Part shown: positions 16,460-25,530 of the stretch, piece after piece
Layout: the number at the start of each line of letters is the position of its first letter
Position numbering within the stretch: position 1 is the first letter of the stretch
Source: Rhodospirillaceae bacterium
GTDB taxonomy: Bacteria; Pseudomonadota; Alphaproteobacteria; GCA-2731375
Direction: 5' to 3'
NCBI GenBank assembly: GCA_018701215.1
Contig: JABIWH010000049.1
Coordinates: 1-46,631, forward strand
DNA: 46,631 nt
Notes under the pieces: generated by a model
Databases searched by the model: none
What the model was told of the DNA's origin: nothing
What the model saw: the letters and a program-made list of their open reading frames with translations, nothing else
Position numbers and translations under genes: made by a program

Positions 16460-17986
16460 ATGACTACAAACGAACCTGTATGGGACCTTCTCGTTGTTGG
16501 TGGCGGGATCAATGGCGCCGGCATCGCCGCTGACGCGGCAGGCCGGGGTTTGTCCGTGCTGTTGTGCGAAAAGGGCGATCTGGCCGGCGCCACATCCTCG
16601 GCCTCCAGCAAACTGGTACATGGCGGCCTGCGCTATTTGGAACATTTCGAATTCGGCCTGGTTCGGAAAGCCTTGGCGGAACGCGAAGTGCTGTTGGCCA
16701 AGGCGCCGCATATCATCCACCCCTTGCGGTTCGTCCTACCGCACATGAATACAGTGCGTCCGGCCTGGATGATCCGCATCGGCCTGTTCCTTTATGACCA
16801 TCTGGCCCGCCACCCCAGGCTACCCAACTCCCATGGCGTCAACCTACGCGAAGACCCAACGGGTGCGCCCTTGCAAGCGGCGCTATCAAAGGGCTTCGTC
16901 TATTCCGATTGCTGGGTCGACGATGCCCGCCTGGTGGTCTGCAACGCCATGGCCGCCGCCGAGAGAGGCGCCGACATCCGCACCCGCACGGAGCTGGTGG
17001 AGGCCCGGCGGCACGGCGGTCTGTGGCAGGCCCGGTTGCATGACCATGCCGACGGCAGCACGATCACCGTTGCGGCACGGGCCTTGGTCAACGCCGCCGG
17101 TCCCTGGGTTGAAAGCCTACTGCATGGCCCCCTGGCCCTGCAAGACACCGAAGGCGTACGCCTGGTCAAGGGCAGCCATATCGTGGCGCCCCGTCTGTTC
17201 GAGGGCGCCCACGCCTATATCCTGCAGCACACGGACCGCCGCGTGGTTTTCGTCATGCCGTTCGAGGGGGACTTCTCCCTAATCGGCACCACGGATGTCG
17301 TATTGTCCGGGGCGCCCGAGGAGGCGGCTATCGAGGCGGCGGAAACCGCCTATTTATGCCAGGTGGTCAACAGCTATTTCAAGGCGAGCGTGCAACCGTC
17401 CGATGTGGTCTGGTCCTATACCGGCGTGCGCCCCCTGTTCGATGACGAGGCGGAAGATCCCTCCGCCGTGACGCGGGATTACGTCCTCGACCTGGATGTC
17501 CGGGAAGGCACGGCGCCCCTGCTTTCGGTTTTTGGCGGCAAGATAACCACCTATCGGCAATTGGCCGAGGAAGCCTTGGCGGAGCTGAAGCCTTACTTTC
17601 CAAGTATGGGCACGGCTTGGACCGAGGGCACGCCGTTGCCCGGCGGCGATATCGAAAACGAAGATCTGCAGGCCTTTGCGGAATACCTGACGGCCAGTTA
17701 CCCGAACCTTGACCCCGCCATGCTGGCGGGCATGGCGCGGCGCCATGGTTCATTGGTTACGGCCATCGTCGGCGAAGCACGCCAACAGCTGGATATGGGC
17801 CAGGACTTTGGCGCCGGTCTAACAGCGCGGGAGGTCGATTATATGATCACGCACGAATGGGCCCGCACGGCGGACGACATCCTTTGGCGGCGCAGCAAGG
17901 CTGGCATTCATATGAGCGCCGAACAACGCGCCGCCGTCGCGGCCTATATTGAAACAGTTAGGGCACCCGCTCCGGATAGTCAGTGA
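16460..17986 (+). CDS. glpD: Aerobic glycerol-3-phosphate dehydrogenase
   Basis: A 508-residue FAD enzyme that oxidises sn-glycerol-3-phosphate to dihydroxyacetone phosphate and reduces quinone at the inner membrane. It has the FAD-binding GGGINGAG at 14-21, the family signature SSKLVHGGLRYLEHFEFGLV near 49-68, YTGVRPLFDD, and FGGKITTYRQLAEEAL near the start of the C-terminal domain. Length is typical. GAGGA lies immediately before the ATG. Its 3' end overlaps by 29 bp with the convergent glycerophosphodiesterase gene, whose product makes glycerol-3-phosphate, so the pair forms one catabolic unit. Confidence 0.95.
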   Translation: MTTNEPVWDLLVVGGGINGAGIAADAAGRGLSVLLCEKGDLAGATSSASSKLVHGGLRYLEHFEFGLVRKALAEREVLLAKAPHIIHPLRFVLPHMNTVRPAWMIRIGLFLYDHLARHPRLPNSHGVNLREDPTGAPLQAALSKGFVYSDCWVDDARLVVCNAMAAAERGADIRTRTELVEARRHGGLWQARLHDHADGSTITVAARALVNAAGPWVESLLHGPLALQDTEGVRLVKGSHIVAPRLFEGAHAYILQHTDRRVVFVMPFEGDFSLIGTTDVVLSGAPEEAAIEAAETAYLCQVVNSYFKASVQPSDVVWSYTGVRPLFDDEAEDPSAVTRDYVLDLDVREGTAPLLSVFGGKITTYRQLAEEALAELKPYFPSMGTAWTEGTPLPGGDIENEDLQAFAEYLTASYPNLDPAMLAGMARRHGSLVTAIVGEARQQLDMGQDFGAGLTAREVDYMITHEWARTADDILWRRSKAGIHMSAEQRAAVAAYIETVRAPAPDSQ

Positions 17987-18692
17987 TGATCCCCTGTACG
18001 CCCCAATCTAAAAGCGTCTTCGCACGGATGCCGTCATTGACGGTGAAGCAGCGAAGATTATAACCCGCCGCCAGGACCTCCCCCCCGCGGCTTTCGCTAA
18101 GTTGGCGATGACCGCAATGGATGGCCCGCGCACCGACCTGTTCGGCACCTTGCAGCCAATTGTCAGCGACAACATCAAGCAAAAGCGCGCGTTCCAGATC
18201 CGGCACCGCCGCCATTGCCGCCACTAAAGACTCCGGCTTGAAACTGCACAACAAAGGCGGCGGCAGGCTGACAGGCCAATGGGCCGCCAGATGCCGCGCA
18301 ACCCGCCGCCCCGTCTCGGCCTCCCGCCCAGGGCACGGTTTGATTTCCACCACCGCCCCCATGCTCAAATCCCGCAGGGTGGCGAGGGTTTCATCCAGGG
18401 ACGGTACTTTTTCACCCCGAAACGCCTCGCCAAAGAACAGCCCGGCATCAAGGCGTTGGATCTCGGCCAGGGTATGTTCGGCCACCAGCCCTTGTCCCGT
18501 CGTCGTCCGGTCCAGCGTATTGTCATGCAGGATGATCAGTTCGTCGTCCCCGCTCAGCTTGACGTCGAATTCGACCCAGGCCACGCCCAGGTCCGCCGCC
18601 GCGCGGAAAGACGCCAAGGTGTTCTCGGGCGCATGGCCGCAGGCACCGCGGTGACCAATGATCAGGGGCAGGGAAGATTCAGCTATCGCCAT
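17958..18692 (-). CDS. ugpQ: Glycerophosphodiester phosphodiesterase
   Basis: A 244-residue cytoplasmic-type enzyme (no signal peptide) that hydrolyses glycerophosphodiesters to glycerol-3-phosphate and an alcohol. TIM-barrel active-site residues are visible: His14-Arg15 (GHRGA), Glu23-Asn24 (PENT), Glu41 and Asp43 (EFDV), His56-Asp57 (HDNTLDRTT), and later EIKP. Length matches UgpQ. It is convergent with glpD and overlaps its last 29 bp, which may cause antisense effects between the two mRNAs. No ugp transporter genes are in the window. The start is the ATG at 18692; I see no strong ribosome site. Confidence 0.92.
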   Translation of the reverse strand: MAIAESSLPLIIGHRGACGHAPENTLASFRAAADLGVAWVEFDVKLSGDDELIILHDNTLDRTTTGQGLVAEHTLAEIQRLDAGLFFGEAFRGEKVPSLDETLATLRDLSMGAVVEIKPCPGREAETGRRVARHLAAHWPVSLPPPLLCSFKPESLVAAMAAVPDLERALLLDVVADNWLQGAEQVGARAIHCGHRQLSESRGGEVLAAGYNLRCFTVNDGIRAKTLLDWGVQGIITDYPERVP

Positions 18693-18793
18693 TGCGGCAC
18701 TCCGTTTGAGCTCGTCATATCAACGTGTTCCTTGGCATACTAATTCCAGTAGGAATAAATGTTAGATAAAACGAAAATCAGGGGTGATGATCG

Positions 18794-19582
18794 ATGCTAC
18801 CGCTACGGAAAATGCCCACTGCCGCCCGCGCCGGCATCAAGATCCTGCTAAGCGATATTGACGATACCCTGACCACCGATGGCCGTCTGACCGCCGCCGC
18901 CTATGGCGCCATGGAACGGCTGCGCGATGCGGGCTTGCTGGTGATCCCGGTTACCGGCCGGCCGGCGGGCTGGTGCGATCATATGGCCCGCATGTGGCCG
19001 ATCGACGGTATCGTGGGCGAGAACGGTGCCTTTTATTTCCGCTATGACCATGACGCCCATATCATGCAACGCCACTACGCCAAAACAACAGCGGAACGAG
19101 CGGCGGACCGCACGCGGCTTGATGCGCTGAAGGCGCAAATTCTGGCCGAGGTGCCCGGCGCCGGCATCGCCGGTGATCAAGCCTACCGCGAAGCCGATCT
19201 GGCGATAGACTTTTGCGAGGATATTCCCGCCCTGCCCGGCACCGCCGTGGACCGCATCGTTGCAATATTTGAAGCCGCCGGCGCCACGGCCAAGGTCAGC
19301 TCCATCCACGTCAACGGCTGGTTCGGCAGCTATGACAAACTGTCCATGACCCGGATCTTGATGCGAAATTGTTTCAACATTGATATTGAAGCCGAGCGTA
19401 AGCGCATTGTTTTCGCGGGCGACTCGCCCAACGACGCACCCATGTTCGGCTTCTTTCCCCATTCCGTAGGCGTCGCCAATGTCGGCGAGTTCACCGGCCA
19501 GCTTGCTGCCGAGCCAACCTATATCACCCAGTACCGCTCGGGCGACGGCTTCACCGAATTGGCGGATTTTCTGCTGGCTTAG
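18794..19582 (+). CDS. HAD-superfamily phosphatase, sugar-phosphatase-like (IIB)
   Basis: 262 residues with HAD motif I SDIDDTLT (Asp21 and Asp23), motif II VTGRPAG (Thr), and motif IV GDSPNDAPMF with the acidic pair that binds Mg2+. The cap between motifs II and III is of the alpha/beta IIB type, as in Cof and sucrose- or mannosyl-phosphoglycerate phosphatases. It likely dephosphorylates a sugar or polyol phosphate; the specific substrate is unknown. GGGG lies 9 bp before the ATG. It is divergent from ugpQ across about 100 bp and ends 6 bp from the convergent ABC exporter gene. Confidence 0.82.
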   Translation: MLPLRKMPTAARAGIKILLSDIDDTLTTDGRLTAAAYGAMERLRDAGLLVIPVTGRPAGWCDHMARMWPIDGIVGENGAFYFRYDHDAHIMQRHYAKTTAERAADRTRLDALKAQILAEVPGAGIAGDQAYREADLAIDFCEDIPALPGTAVDRIVAIFEAAGATAKVSSIHVNGWFGSYDKLSMTRILMRNCFNIDIEAERKRIVFAGDSPNDAPMFGFFPHSVGVANVGEFTGQLAAEPTYITQYRSGDGFTELADFLLA

Positions 19583-19588
19583 GAATGT

Positions 19589-21484
19589 TTATGTCCGGGC
19601 CTTGTCGTCCGTTACCCGTTGCAGCACGTCGTCGGGAATATCATCGAACGAGGCATAATTCAGCGCGTATAGCCGCGCGTACAGGCCGGATGCCTCGATC
19701 AACGCATCGTGGGTTCCGGTTTCAACGATGCGTCCTTCCTGCAGGACAACGATACGGTCGGCGCCGCGAACCGTGGCCAGCCTATGGGCGATGACAATGC
19801 CGGTGCGGCCTTCGAGCAACCGGGCCAGGGCGATCTGGATTTGCCGCTCGGTATAGCTGTCGATATTCGCCGTCGCTTCATCCAAAATCAGAATTTTAGC
19901 ATCCGCGACCAGGGCGCGGGCAAAACTGAGCAACTGACGTTGCCCCAACGATAGATTTCGGCCCTGCTGATCCAGCATGGTATCGTAGCCATCGGGCAGG
20001 CGGGCAATGAAGTCATGCGCCCCGACGGTTCTGGCGGCGCGTTCAATATCGTCACGGCCCGCCGTGCGGGTGCGGTATTGAATATTCTCGAAAATCGTAC
20101 CGGTAAACAAATACGGATCCTGCAGGACCATGGCGATATGCCGGCCCAGGGATGCCTTGGCATAGTCTCGCACATCGCGTCCGTCGACGGTCACCGAACC
20201 ATCCCAAACGTCATAAAATCGATGCAGCAACGAGGTAATCGAGGTCTTGCCCGAGCCGGTGGGTCCCACCAGGGCAACGGTTTCGCCATGCTGGACGGTA
20301 AAACTTATGTCCTTCAACACCGGTTGGTTCCGGGCATAGCCAAAGGTGACATTGTTGAAGGCGATATCGCCCTGCACGGTTTCGGGATCAGCCGCGCCCG
20401 CTTTATCGGCAATGGCCAAGGGCACTTCCAGGACTTCGAATATACGCTGGCCCGATGCCATGGCGCGCTGCATCACGCTGTATTGGATGGTCAGCGATCG
20501 AATGGGATCGAAAAACCGCTGCACATAAAACAGAAAGGCGACCATGACGCCGATGTCCAAGGTGTCATCCAGCACCATGGCACCGCCAACCACGACGACA
20601 ATGCCCATGGCCGCGCCGGTCAACGTATCGACGATGGGTATCATGGCCTGGGCGAACTTGGCTGAACGCAGATGCGCCGCCAGGGTTTCCCGCGCCCGGT
20701 CGCTGTACAGCGCAAAGTTGACGTCTTCCCGTCCCATGCCCTGCACCGTGCGCGCGGCGTGGATGCCCTCGGCCAGGGCGCCGTTGGTGCTGGAGTTGCT
20801 TTCCCGCGCGCCACGGAAGGCGACGCGGGCGCGGGGCAACCAGATCAGACGAACTACAAGCAGCGTCGGCACCACTGACAAGGTCAATGCGCCCAGCTTA
20901 AAATCAAGCACCAGCATGATAATGATGATGCCGACGAGAAGCACTAGGTCGCCGATCGCGGTGATCGAATTCTCCAGGAATTCCTGCAATGAATTCACAT
21001 CACCCTGCAGCCGCGACATCATGCGGCCGATCTCGGTCTTGTCCATGAAAGCCAGGGCGACGTGCTGCAAATGTACGAACATGGCCCGGCGCAGATCGAA
21101 GATCACATGTTCGCCGGTCAGCCCGACCAGACGGTCCTGCAGGTAACTCGCGCCGTAATTGATCACGATAACAACAGCAAAGGCGGCCATGACCAGCAGC
21201 AACAGGGATTGATCGCCGCCCTCGACAACCAGGGCCTCGTCGATCAAAACGCGGATAAGCAAAGGAATAGCAAGCTGCGCGCCGGTAAAAACCAGCACCG
21301 AGAACAGCGCCAGAAGGATGCGGCTGCGGTAGGGGCGGACGTAGGTGACAAAGCGCCGCAAGACGCCGCCGTCAAAGGCGGCGCCGAACATTTCCTCGTC
21401 CTGGCTGATTTGCGAGCCGACCACCGCTCGCGGCGGCCGCACGGCGCCGTTGCCGGAGCCTTCATTTTCGGGCATGACGGTCAT
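19589..21484 (-). CDS. ABC exporter half-transporter, subunit 2 of a heterodimer
   Basis: 631 residues: six transmembrane segments (about 50-330) followed by an ABC ATPase. Walker A GPTGSGKTS is at 407-415, the signature is the non-canonical LSLGQ at 511-515, and Walker B ILILDEAT at 531-538 keeps the catalytic Glu536. The start overlaps the stop of the upstream half-transporter gene as ATGA, so the two are translationally coupled and surely form a dimer. Such exporters move lipids, drugs or peptides outward; the substrate is unknown. The complementary defects of the partner (see the next gene) indicate one regulatory and one hydrolytic ATP site. Confidence 0.9.
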   Translation of the reverse strand: MTVMPENEGSGNGAVRPPRAVVGSQISQDEEMFGAAFDGGVLRRFVTYVRPYRSRILLALFSVLVFTGAQLAIPLLIRVLIDEALVVEGGDQSLLLLVMAAFAVVIVINYGASYLQDRLVGLTGEHVIFDLRRAMFVHLQHVALAFMDKTEIGRMMSRLQGDVNSLQEFLENSITAIGDLVLLVGIIIIMLVLDFKLGALTLSVVPTLLVVRLIWLPRARVAFRGARESNSSTNGALAEGIHAARTVQGMGREDVNFALYSDRARETLAAHLRSAKFAQAMIPIVDTLTGAAMGIVVVVGGAMVLDDTLDIGVMVAFLFYVQRFFDPIRSLTIQYSVMQRAMASGQRIFEVLEVPLAIADKAGAADPETVQGDIAFNNVTFGYARNQPVLKDISFTVQHGETVALVGPTGSGKTSITSLLHRFYDVWDGSVTVDGRDVRDYAKASLGRHIAMVLQDPYLFTGTIFENIQYRTRTAGRDDIERAARTVGAHDFIARLPDGYDTMLDQQGRNLSLGQRQLLSFARALVADAKILILDEATANIDSYTERQIQIALARLLEGRTGIVIAHRLATVRGADRIVVLQEGRIVETGTHDALIEASGLYARLYALNYASFDDIPDDVLQRVTDDKART

Positions 21485-23421
21485 TGCGCCGCCCCGGCAT
21501 TGTCAGCATCGCCAACATCACCGGCATCATCATGGCTTTGCAGCGCGAAGAGCGCGGCATAACGGCCACCCTGGGCCAGCAGGCTGTCATGATTGCCCCG
21601 TTCAACGACGTTGCCCGCCTCGAGGAAGATAATCTCGTCGGCGTGGCGCAAGGCACCAAGGCGGTGAGAGATAATAATCGTGGCGCAGTTTTCCATATGG
21701 CCTTTCAAAGCCTCGCGAATGCGCTGCTCGGTCTCGGCATCGATGGCGGCGGTGGAATCGTCCAGCACCAACACACTGGACTGCAACATGGCCGATCTGG
21801 CGATGGCGACACGCTGTTTCTGGCCCCCCGACAGCGAAACGCCACGTTCGCCCACCAAGGTGCCATAACCTTCGGGCAAGGCGGCGACAAAGCCATCTAT
21901 CTGCGCCGCCGACGCGGCGTCCTGTATCATCCCGTCATCGGCCCAGGGATCGCCATAGGCGATGTTGTTCTCCAACGAGGCGGTAAACAGGAATGCATCC
22001 TGTTGCACCACGCGCACGACCTGACGCAGGGAGGCCAGGGTTGCATCGCGCAGATCCTGGCCATCGATGGTGATGCGGCCCTCGCTTGGGTCGTAATAAC
22101 GGGGCAGCAAATTCGCGATCGTCGTTTTGCCGCTGCCGGGTGGGCCGACGATGCCCAGTGTCTGCCCACGCGCCACGGAGAACGAAACATTGTGCAGAAC
22201 TGGCGGGGCATCCGGTCCGGCATAGGCGAAAGAGACATCCTCGAACCGTACTGTTCCCATGGTGGGCTCCAGTGTCTTGGCCCCTGCCCGGTCGCTGATC
22301 TCCGGTTCTAGATCAAGCACGCTGAACAACCGCGCCCCGCAGGTCGAGGCCCGCGCCAGGGAGTTTACCAGCAGGCCCAGCTGGCGCACCGGCTGTTGCA
22401 GGATGTTGATGAAGGTCAGAAACATGGTCAGCACGCCGACGGTCATCGCGCCCTCTAGCACCCGCATCCCACCGACCCAAAGGACCAGGCCCATGGCAAT
22501 GAAATAGGCGAAGGTCATGACCGAGGTGGAGGCCGCCCGGGTCTTGATACGCTCGTCCGCGATCGTCATGGCATCGTCCGAGGCCGTGTCGAATTTGTCG
22601 ATTTCAAAGGGTTCCGCGCCAAAGGCGCGAACCACCCGAATACCGGCCAGGTTTTCGTCCATGATCTGTCCCAAGACCCCCATGCGTTCCTGCAAGGCCA
22701 GCCACAGGGCCCGCAAACGCAGCCGTGCCGTGGACGAGCGCCAGGCCACGAAAGGTACGAAGGAAAAGCTCAACAGACCCAAAAGCAGATCCGTCGATAA
22801 CAGCAGATAGGCACCGGCACCGATCAAAATAATCAGCAGAACAAGGCGCAAAAGTCCGGTGTTGACAAACATCCGAACGCCTTCCAGATCCAGCATGCCC
22901 CGGGTGATAAGTTCGCCGGTGTGAATTCGGTCGTGAAATGAAAAGCTGAGGGATTGCAGCTTGCGGTAAAAGGCCAGGCGCAGGTCATAGGCGATAAGGT
23001 GCCCAATCGCCTCGCCGCCATAGTTATGCGCCAAGGTAAAGACACCGCGCAGTATTGAGGCGCCCAGCAATAACAATGCTGCCTCGAATAATGACTCCCG
23101 CGCCGCCGCCGCCGCGACCGCGCCGCCGGTAAGCAGGCCCATCGCACTATCCACCGCGCCGCCAAGAAAGCGGGGAATCATAAGCTGAAACATAGCAGCA
23201 GCGACCGTCGCACCAACCGCGATGGCAAAGCGAAGCCGATAGCGCAGCACCAGTTTAGTGATCCGCCACAGCACCGCGGCATCATCACTAAACCGGGGAT
23301 CGGCATCCTCGGATATGCCCCGATACGCCTTCTGCCGCAGCGTAATAGCGTCACCAGCCGGTTCAGCCAGATTTTCCGCCTTGATTTCGGCCATGCGCGT
23401 GCGCTGCTTTCCTTGCCGCAT
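21481..23421 (-). CDS. ABC exporter half-transporter, subunit 1 of a heterodimer
   Basis: About 646 residues: a 60-residue charged N-terminal extension, six transmembrane segments, then an ABC ATPase with Walker A GPPGSGKTT, canonical signature LSGGQ, and Walker B VLVLDDST in which Asp replaces the catalytic Glu. With the downstream partner, whose signature is LSLGQ but which keeps the Glu, this makes one degenerate and one competent site, as in TM287/288- or LmrCD-type heterodimers. The start is uncertain: ATG at 23421 or at 23394 (AAGGAA about 12 bp upstream). It is divergent from the putative selenoprotein gene across 240 bp. Confidence 0.88.
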   Translation of the reverse strand: MRQGKQRTRMAEIKAENLAEPAGDAITLRQKAYRGISEDADPRFSDDAAVLWRITKLVLRYRLRFAIAVGATVAAAMFQLMIPRFLGGAVDSAMGLLTGGAVAAAAARESLFEAALLLLGASILRGVFTLAHNYGGEAIGHLIAYDLRLAFYRKLQSLSFSFHDRIHTGELITRGMLDLEGVRMFVNTGLLRLVLLIILIGAGAYLLLSTDLLLGLLSFSFVPFVAWRSSTARLRLRALWLALQERMGVLGQIMDENLAGIRVVRAFGAEPFEIDKFDTASDDAMTIADERIKTRAASTSVMTFAYFIAMGLVLWVGGMRVLEGAMTVGVLTMFLTFINILQQPVRQLGLLVNSLARASTCGARLFSVLDLEPEISDRAGAKTLEPTMGTVRFEDVSFAYAGPDAPPVLHNVSFSVARGQTLGIVGPPGSGKTTIANLLPRYYDPSEGRITIDGQDLRDATLASLRQVVRVVQQDAFLFTASLENNIAYGDPWADDGMIQDAASAAQIDGFVAALPEGYGTLVGERGVSLSGGQKQRVAIARSAMLQSSVLVLDDSTAAIDAETEQRIREALKGHMENCATIIISHRLGALRHADEIIFLEAGNVVERGNHDSLLAQGGRYAALFALQSHDDAGDVGDADNAGAAQ

Positions 23422-23665
23422 CGACGTGCCGTCCCTCAACCGAACTCGGGCGGCCAGCGTCTCGAATATTAAAAATTGCTTGGGTCGCGGACAGAATAAA
23501 CGATGACTGGGATAACGGCAAATGGCCTCTGCCTAATCGGCCCTTCACCGGGTCCATTTTGATGCAAAAAAAGGACAAATTGACTTCATTTTGAAAGCGG
23601 ATGTGAATAACCTTTGTTATGCGAGCTGTAACAGCTGTATTCGAGTCTCGTTATTGAAGGGATGA
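23422..23665. promoter_or_regulatory. Divergent intergenic region before the selenoprotein gene
   Basis: About 240 bp. A plausible rightward promoter is TTGAAA (23591-23596), 18-bp spacer, TGTTAT (23615-23620). Immediately after it lies a small palindrome AGCTGTAACAGCT (23624-23636), placed where a repressor could act. GAAGG precedes the ATG at 23666. An AT-rich stretch with a run of seven A lies near 23565-23571. All promoter calls are by eye. Confidence 0.35.
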
Positions 23666-24592
23666 ATGATCGTGTCCGCGAAAACAAATGCCCTGGGCTT
23701 TGCCCCGGCCCATGATGTGGCCGTGCCCTATCTGGAGCGAAGCCGTGAATATTATCTGGCCATGGGATATCCAAAACCCTACGAATGGGCGCACCAGGCA
23801 GAGGTGGCGTTCACGCCGCTCGAAAAACCGCTCAATCGGACCAGCATCACCGTTATCACCACGGCGGCGCCCATTACGCCCGGCAAGGGTGAGCAGGGCG
23901 CCAACGCGGCGATGAACCCGGCGGCGGCCTTCGAAAAGGTCTATTCCGCGCCGAGCAAAGATGCCCCCGTACTGGGCATTTCGCACCTGCATTACGACCG
24001 TGGCCATACGGACGCCGCCGACAACGGCGCCTTTATGCCCCTGGCGGCGTTACAGGCGGCGGCGGCGGCGGGCAGGATCGGCGCCCTGTCACCGCGCTTC
24101 CACGGCGTGCCGACCCGGTATAGCCATCGCCAAACCTTGAGAAGAGACGGACCCGAGCTGTTGGCCCGGCTGCGTGAGGATGGCGCCGAGGCTGCCATCC
24201 TGATCGCCATTTGACCCGTTTGCCATCAGACCGTGAGTCTGATCGCGAATTATCTCGAAGCCAACGGCATCCCCACCGTGGTCATGGGTTGTGCCAAGGA
24301 TATTGTTGAATATACCGGCGCGCCGCGTTTCCTATATTGTGATTTCCCCTTGGGCTGCCCGGCGGGACGTCCCGGCGATACGGCCTCGCAACAGGCCGCG
24401 TTGGAGCTTGCCCTGCGACTGCTGGAGAGCGCACCGGCGCCACGTACGACGGTACAGCTGCCCGAACGCTGGCACGACGACCCGGATTGGAAGCTCGATT
24501 TCTTCAATGTCCCGAACATGTCCGAGGCCGAATTCGAGCAGGCCCGCAAAGAGGAGCTCGCCTGGCGCAAACCGCCGCCTAAGACTGTGTGA
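23666..24592 (+). CDS. Putative selenoprotein, GrdB-like (in-frame UGA as Sec183)
   Basis: Two frame-matched halves (182 and 125 residues) are joined by a single in-frame TGA at 24212-24214; read through, they give a 308-residue protein. The TGA sits at a redox-type motif: I-Sec183-PVC186-H, i.e. UxxC. The whole resembles the glycine/sarcosine/betaine reductase selenoprotein-B-like family found in proteobacteria, with YYLAMGYPKPYEWAH, RFHGVPTRYSHRQTL, NGIPTVVMGCAKDIVEYTG and PRFLYCDFPLGCPAGRPGD; as I recall it, relatives have Cys at the Sec position (CPVC). A 7-bp hairpin begins 10 nt after the TGA, in the SECIS range. No frame shift is needed, the second half has no ribosome site of its own, and codon use is uniform. 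Electron-transfer or reductase roles are inferred; the substrate is unknown. GAAGG precedes the ATG. Confidence 0.8.
24225..24243 (+). promoter_or_regulatory. Candidate bacterial SECIS hairpin
   Basis: Downstream of the in-frame TGA, ATCAGAC (24225-24231) and GTCTGAT (24237-24243) pair perfectly over 7 bp around the loop CGTGA. The loop begins 18 nt after the TGA and has G as its second base, fitting the accepted bacterial SECIS pattern (apical loop roughly 16-37 nt after UGA, a G in its first two positions). The real terminal stop of this gene, also TGA at 24590-24592, is near the convergent gene end and has no comparable hairpin that I can see. Confidence 0.72.
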
Positions 24593-24601
24593 TACCCAGC
24601 C

Positions 24602-25402
24602 TCAGTTCGCCGTCATGCCGCCGTCGATCACCAACTCCGAACCGGTGACCCATGCGGCGTCGTCCGAGGCCAGGTAAAGGCAACCCATGGCGATATCATT
24701 GGGCGTGCCGAAGCGGCCCAGGGGCGTTGCGTCCATGCGCTGCTTCGCGACCTCCGGGTTGGCGTGGCCCGGTTGTGTCATGGGTGTATCGACAAAGCCG
24801 GGATGGATTGAATTCACTCTGATCAGGTCCGGTGCGTGTTGGATCGCCGCCGCCTTCGAAAAGATCCGCACCGCACCTTTCGAGGCGTGATAGGCAACAT
24901 TCGCGAACGAGCCGACAATGCCGCAGATCGAGGAAATGTTGATCACCGAGCCGCCGCCCGCGCGGCGCATGGGCCCGATCACCGCTTTCGTACCCAGGAA
25001 CGTCCCCGTGGCGTTGACCTCCATGATCCGGTTCCATTTCTCCAGGGTCTGATCCTCCAACAGTCCACCGGCGGTCAGGCCGGCCTGGATATTCTGCGTT
25101 GGATCGCGGCCGGATATACCGGCGATATTGGTCAGGATATCCAACCTGCCATGGGCGGCTTCGGCCTCTTTGACCAAGGCGGCCCATTGCTCTTCGGCGG
25201 TAACATCAAGCGTACGATAGACCGCTTCGCCGCCCGCCGCCTTGATCTCGGCAACGACGGCCTCTCCCAATGCGGTATTGACGTCGCAGGCGACAACCGC
25301 CGCGCCCTGAGCGGCGAATACCCGTGCCGTCTCGGCACCGATACCCGATGCCCCGCCCGATACGATCGCTACTTTACCCTTCAGTCGATTGCCCGCTTCC
25401 AT
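24602..25402 (-). CDS. Short-chain dehydrogenase/reductase family oxidoreductase
   Basis: 266 residues, classical SDR fold. NAD(P)-binding GGASGIG lies near 16-22, with VVACDVN after it suggesting NAD preference (Asp at the end of strand 2). Then NIAGISG, the catalytic Ser in NISSICG, and YHASKGAV with catalytic Tyr and Lys. The C-terminal GSELVIDGGMTAN is typical. The ATG at 25402 is set by GGGAGGA upstream; the upstream TTG is rejected. It ends 10 bp from the end of the convergent selenoprotein gene. The substrate is unknown. Confidence 0.92.
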   Translation of the reverse strand: MEAGNRLKGKVAIVSGGASGIGAETARVFAAQGAAVVACDVNTALGEAVVAEIKAAGGEAVYRTLDVTAEEQWAALVKEAEAAHGRLDILTNIAGISGRDPTQNIQAGLTAGGLLEDQTLEKWNRIMEVNATGTFLGTKAVIGPMRRAGGGSVINISSICGIVGSFANVAYHASKGAVRIFSKAAAIQHAPDLIRVNSIHPGFVDTPMTQPGHANPEVAKQRMDATPLGRFGTPNDIAMGCLYLASDDAAWVTGSELVIDGGMTAN

Positions 25403-25530
25403 GGCGTCCTCCCTGTCATATGTATTGCGCAATGTTGGAATGGCCCGCCTGGTTTGGCAAGGTTGCTCTAACTTATAGGATTAGATCAAATTATCAGCAT
25501 CAAATTGATGTCAATTTTATGCAGTTTGAT

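Noticed and set aside
24233..24592. Second half of the selenoprotein gene as a separate gene
   Set aside because: Its first start codon is a GTG within the hairpin, it has no ribosome site, and its first residues continue the family sequence of the upstream half in the same frame.
23666..24592. Pseudogene explanation for the in-frame TGA
   Set aside because: Only one stop, no frameshift, located exactly at a UxxC motif, with a SECIS-like hairpin; the rest of the frame is intact. It remains the main alternative if selenocysteine genes are absent.
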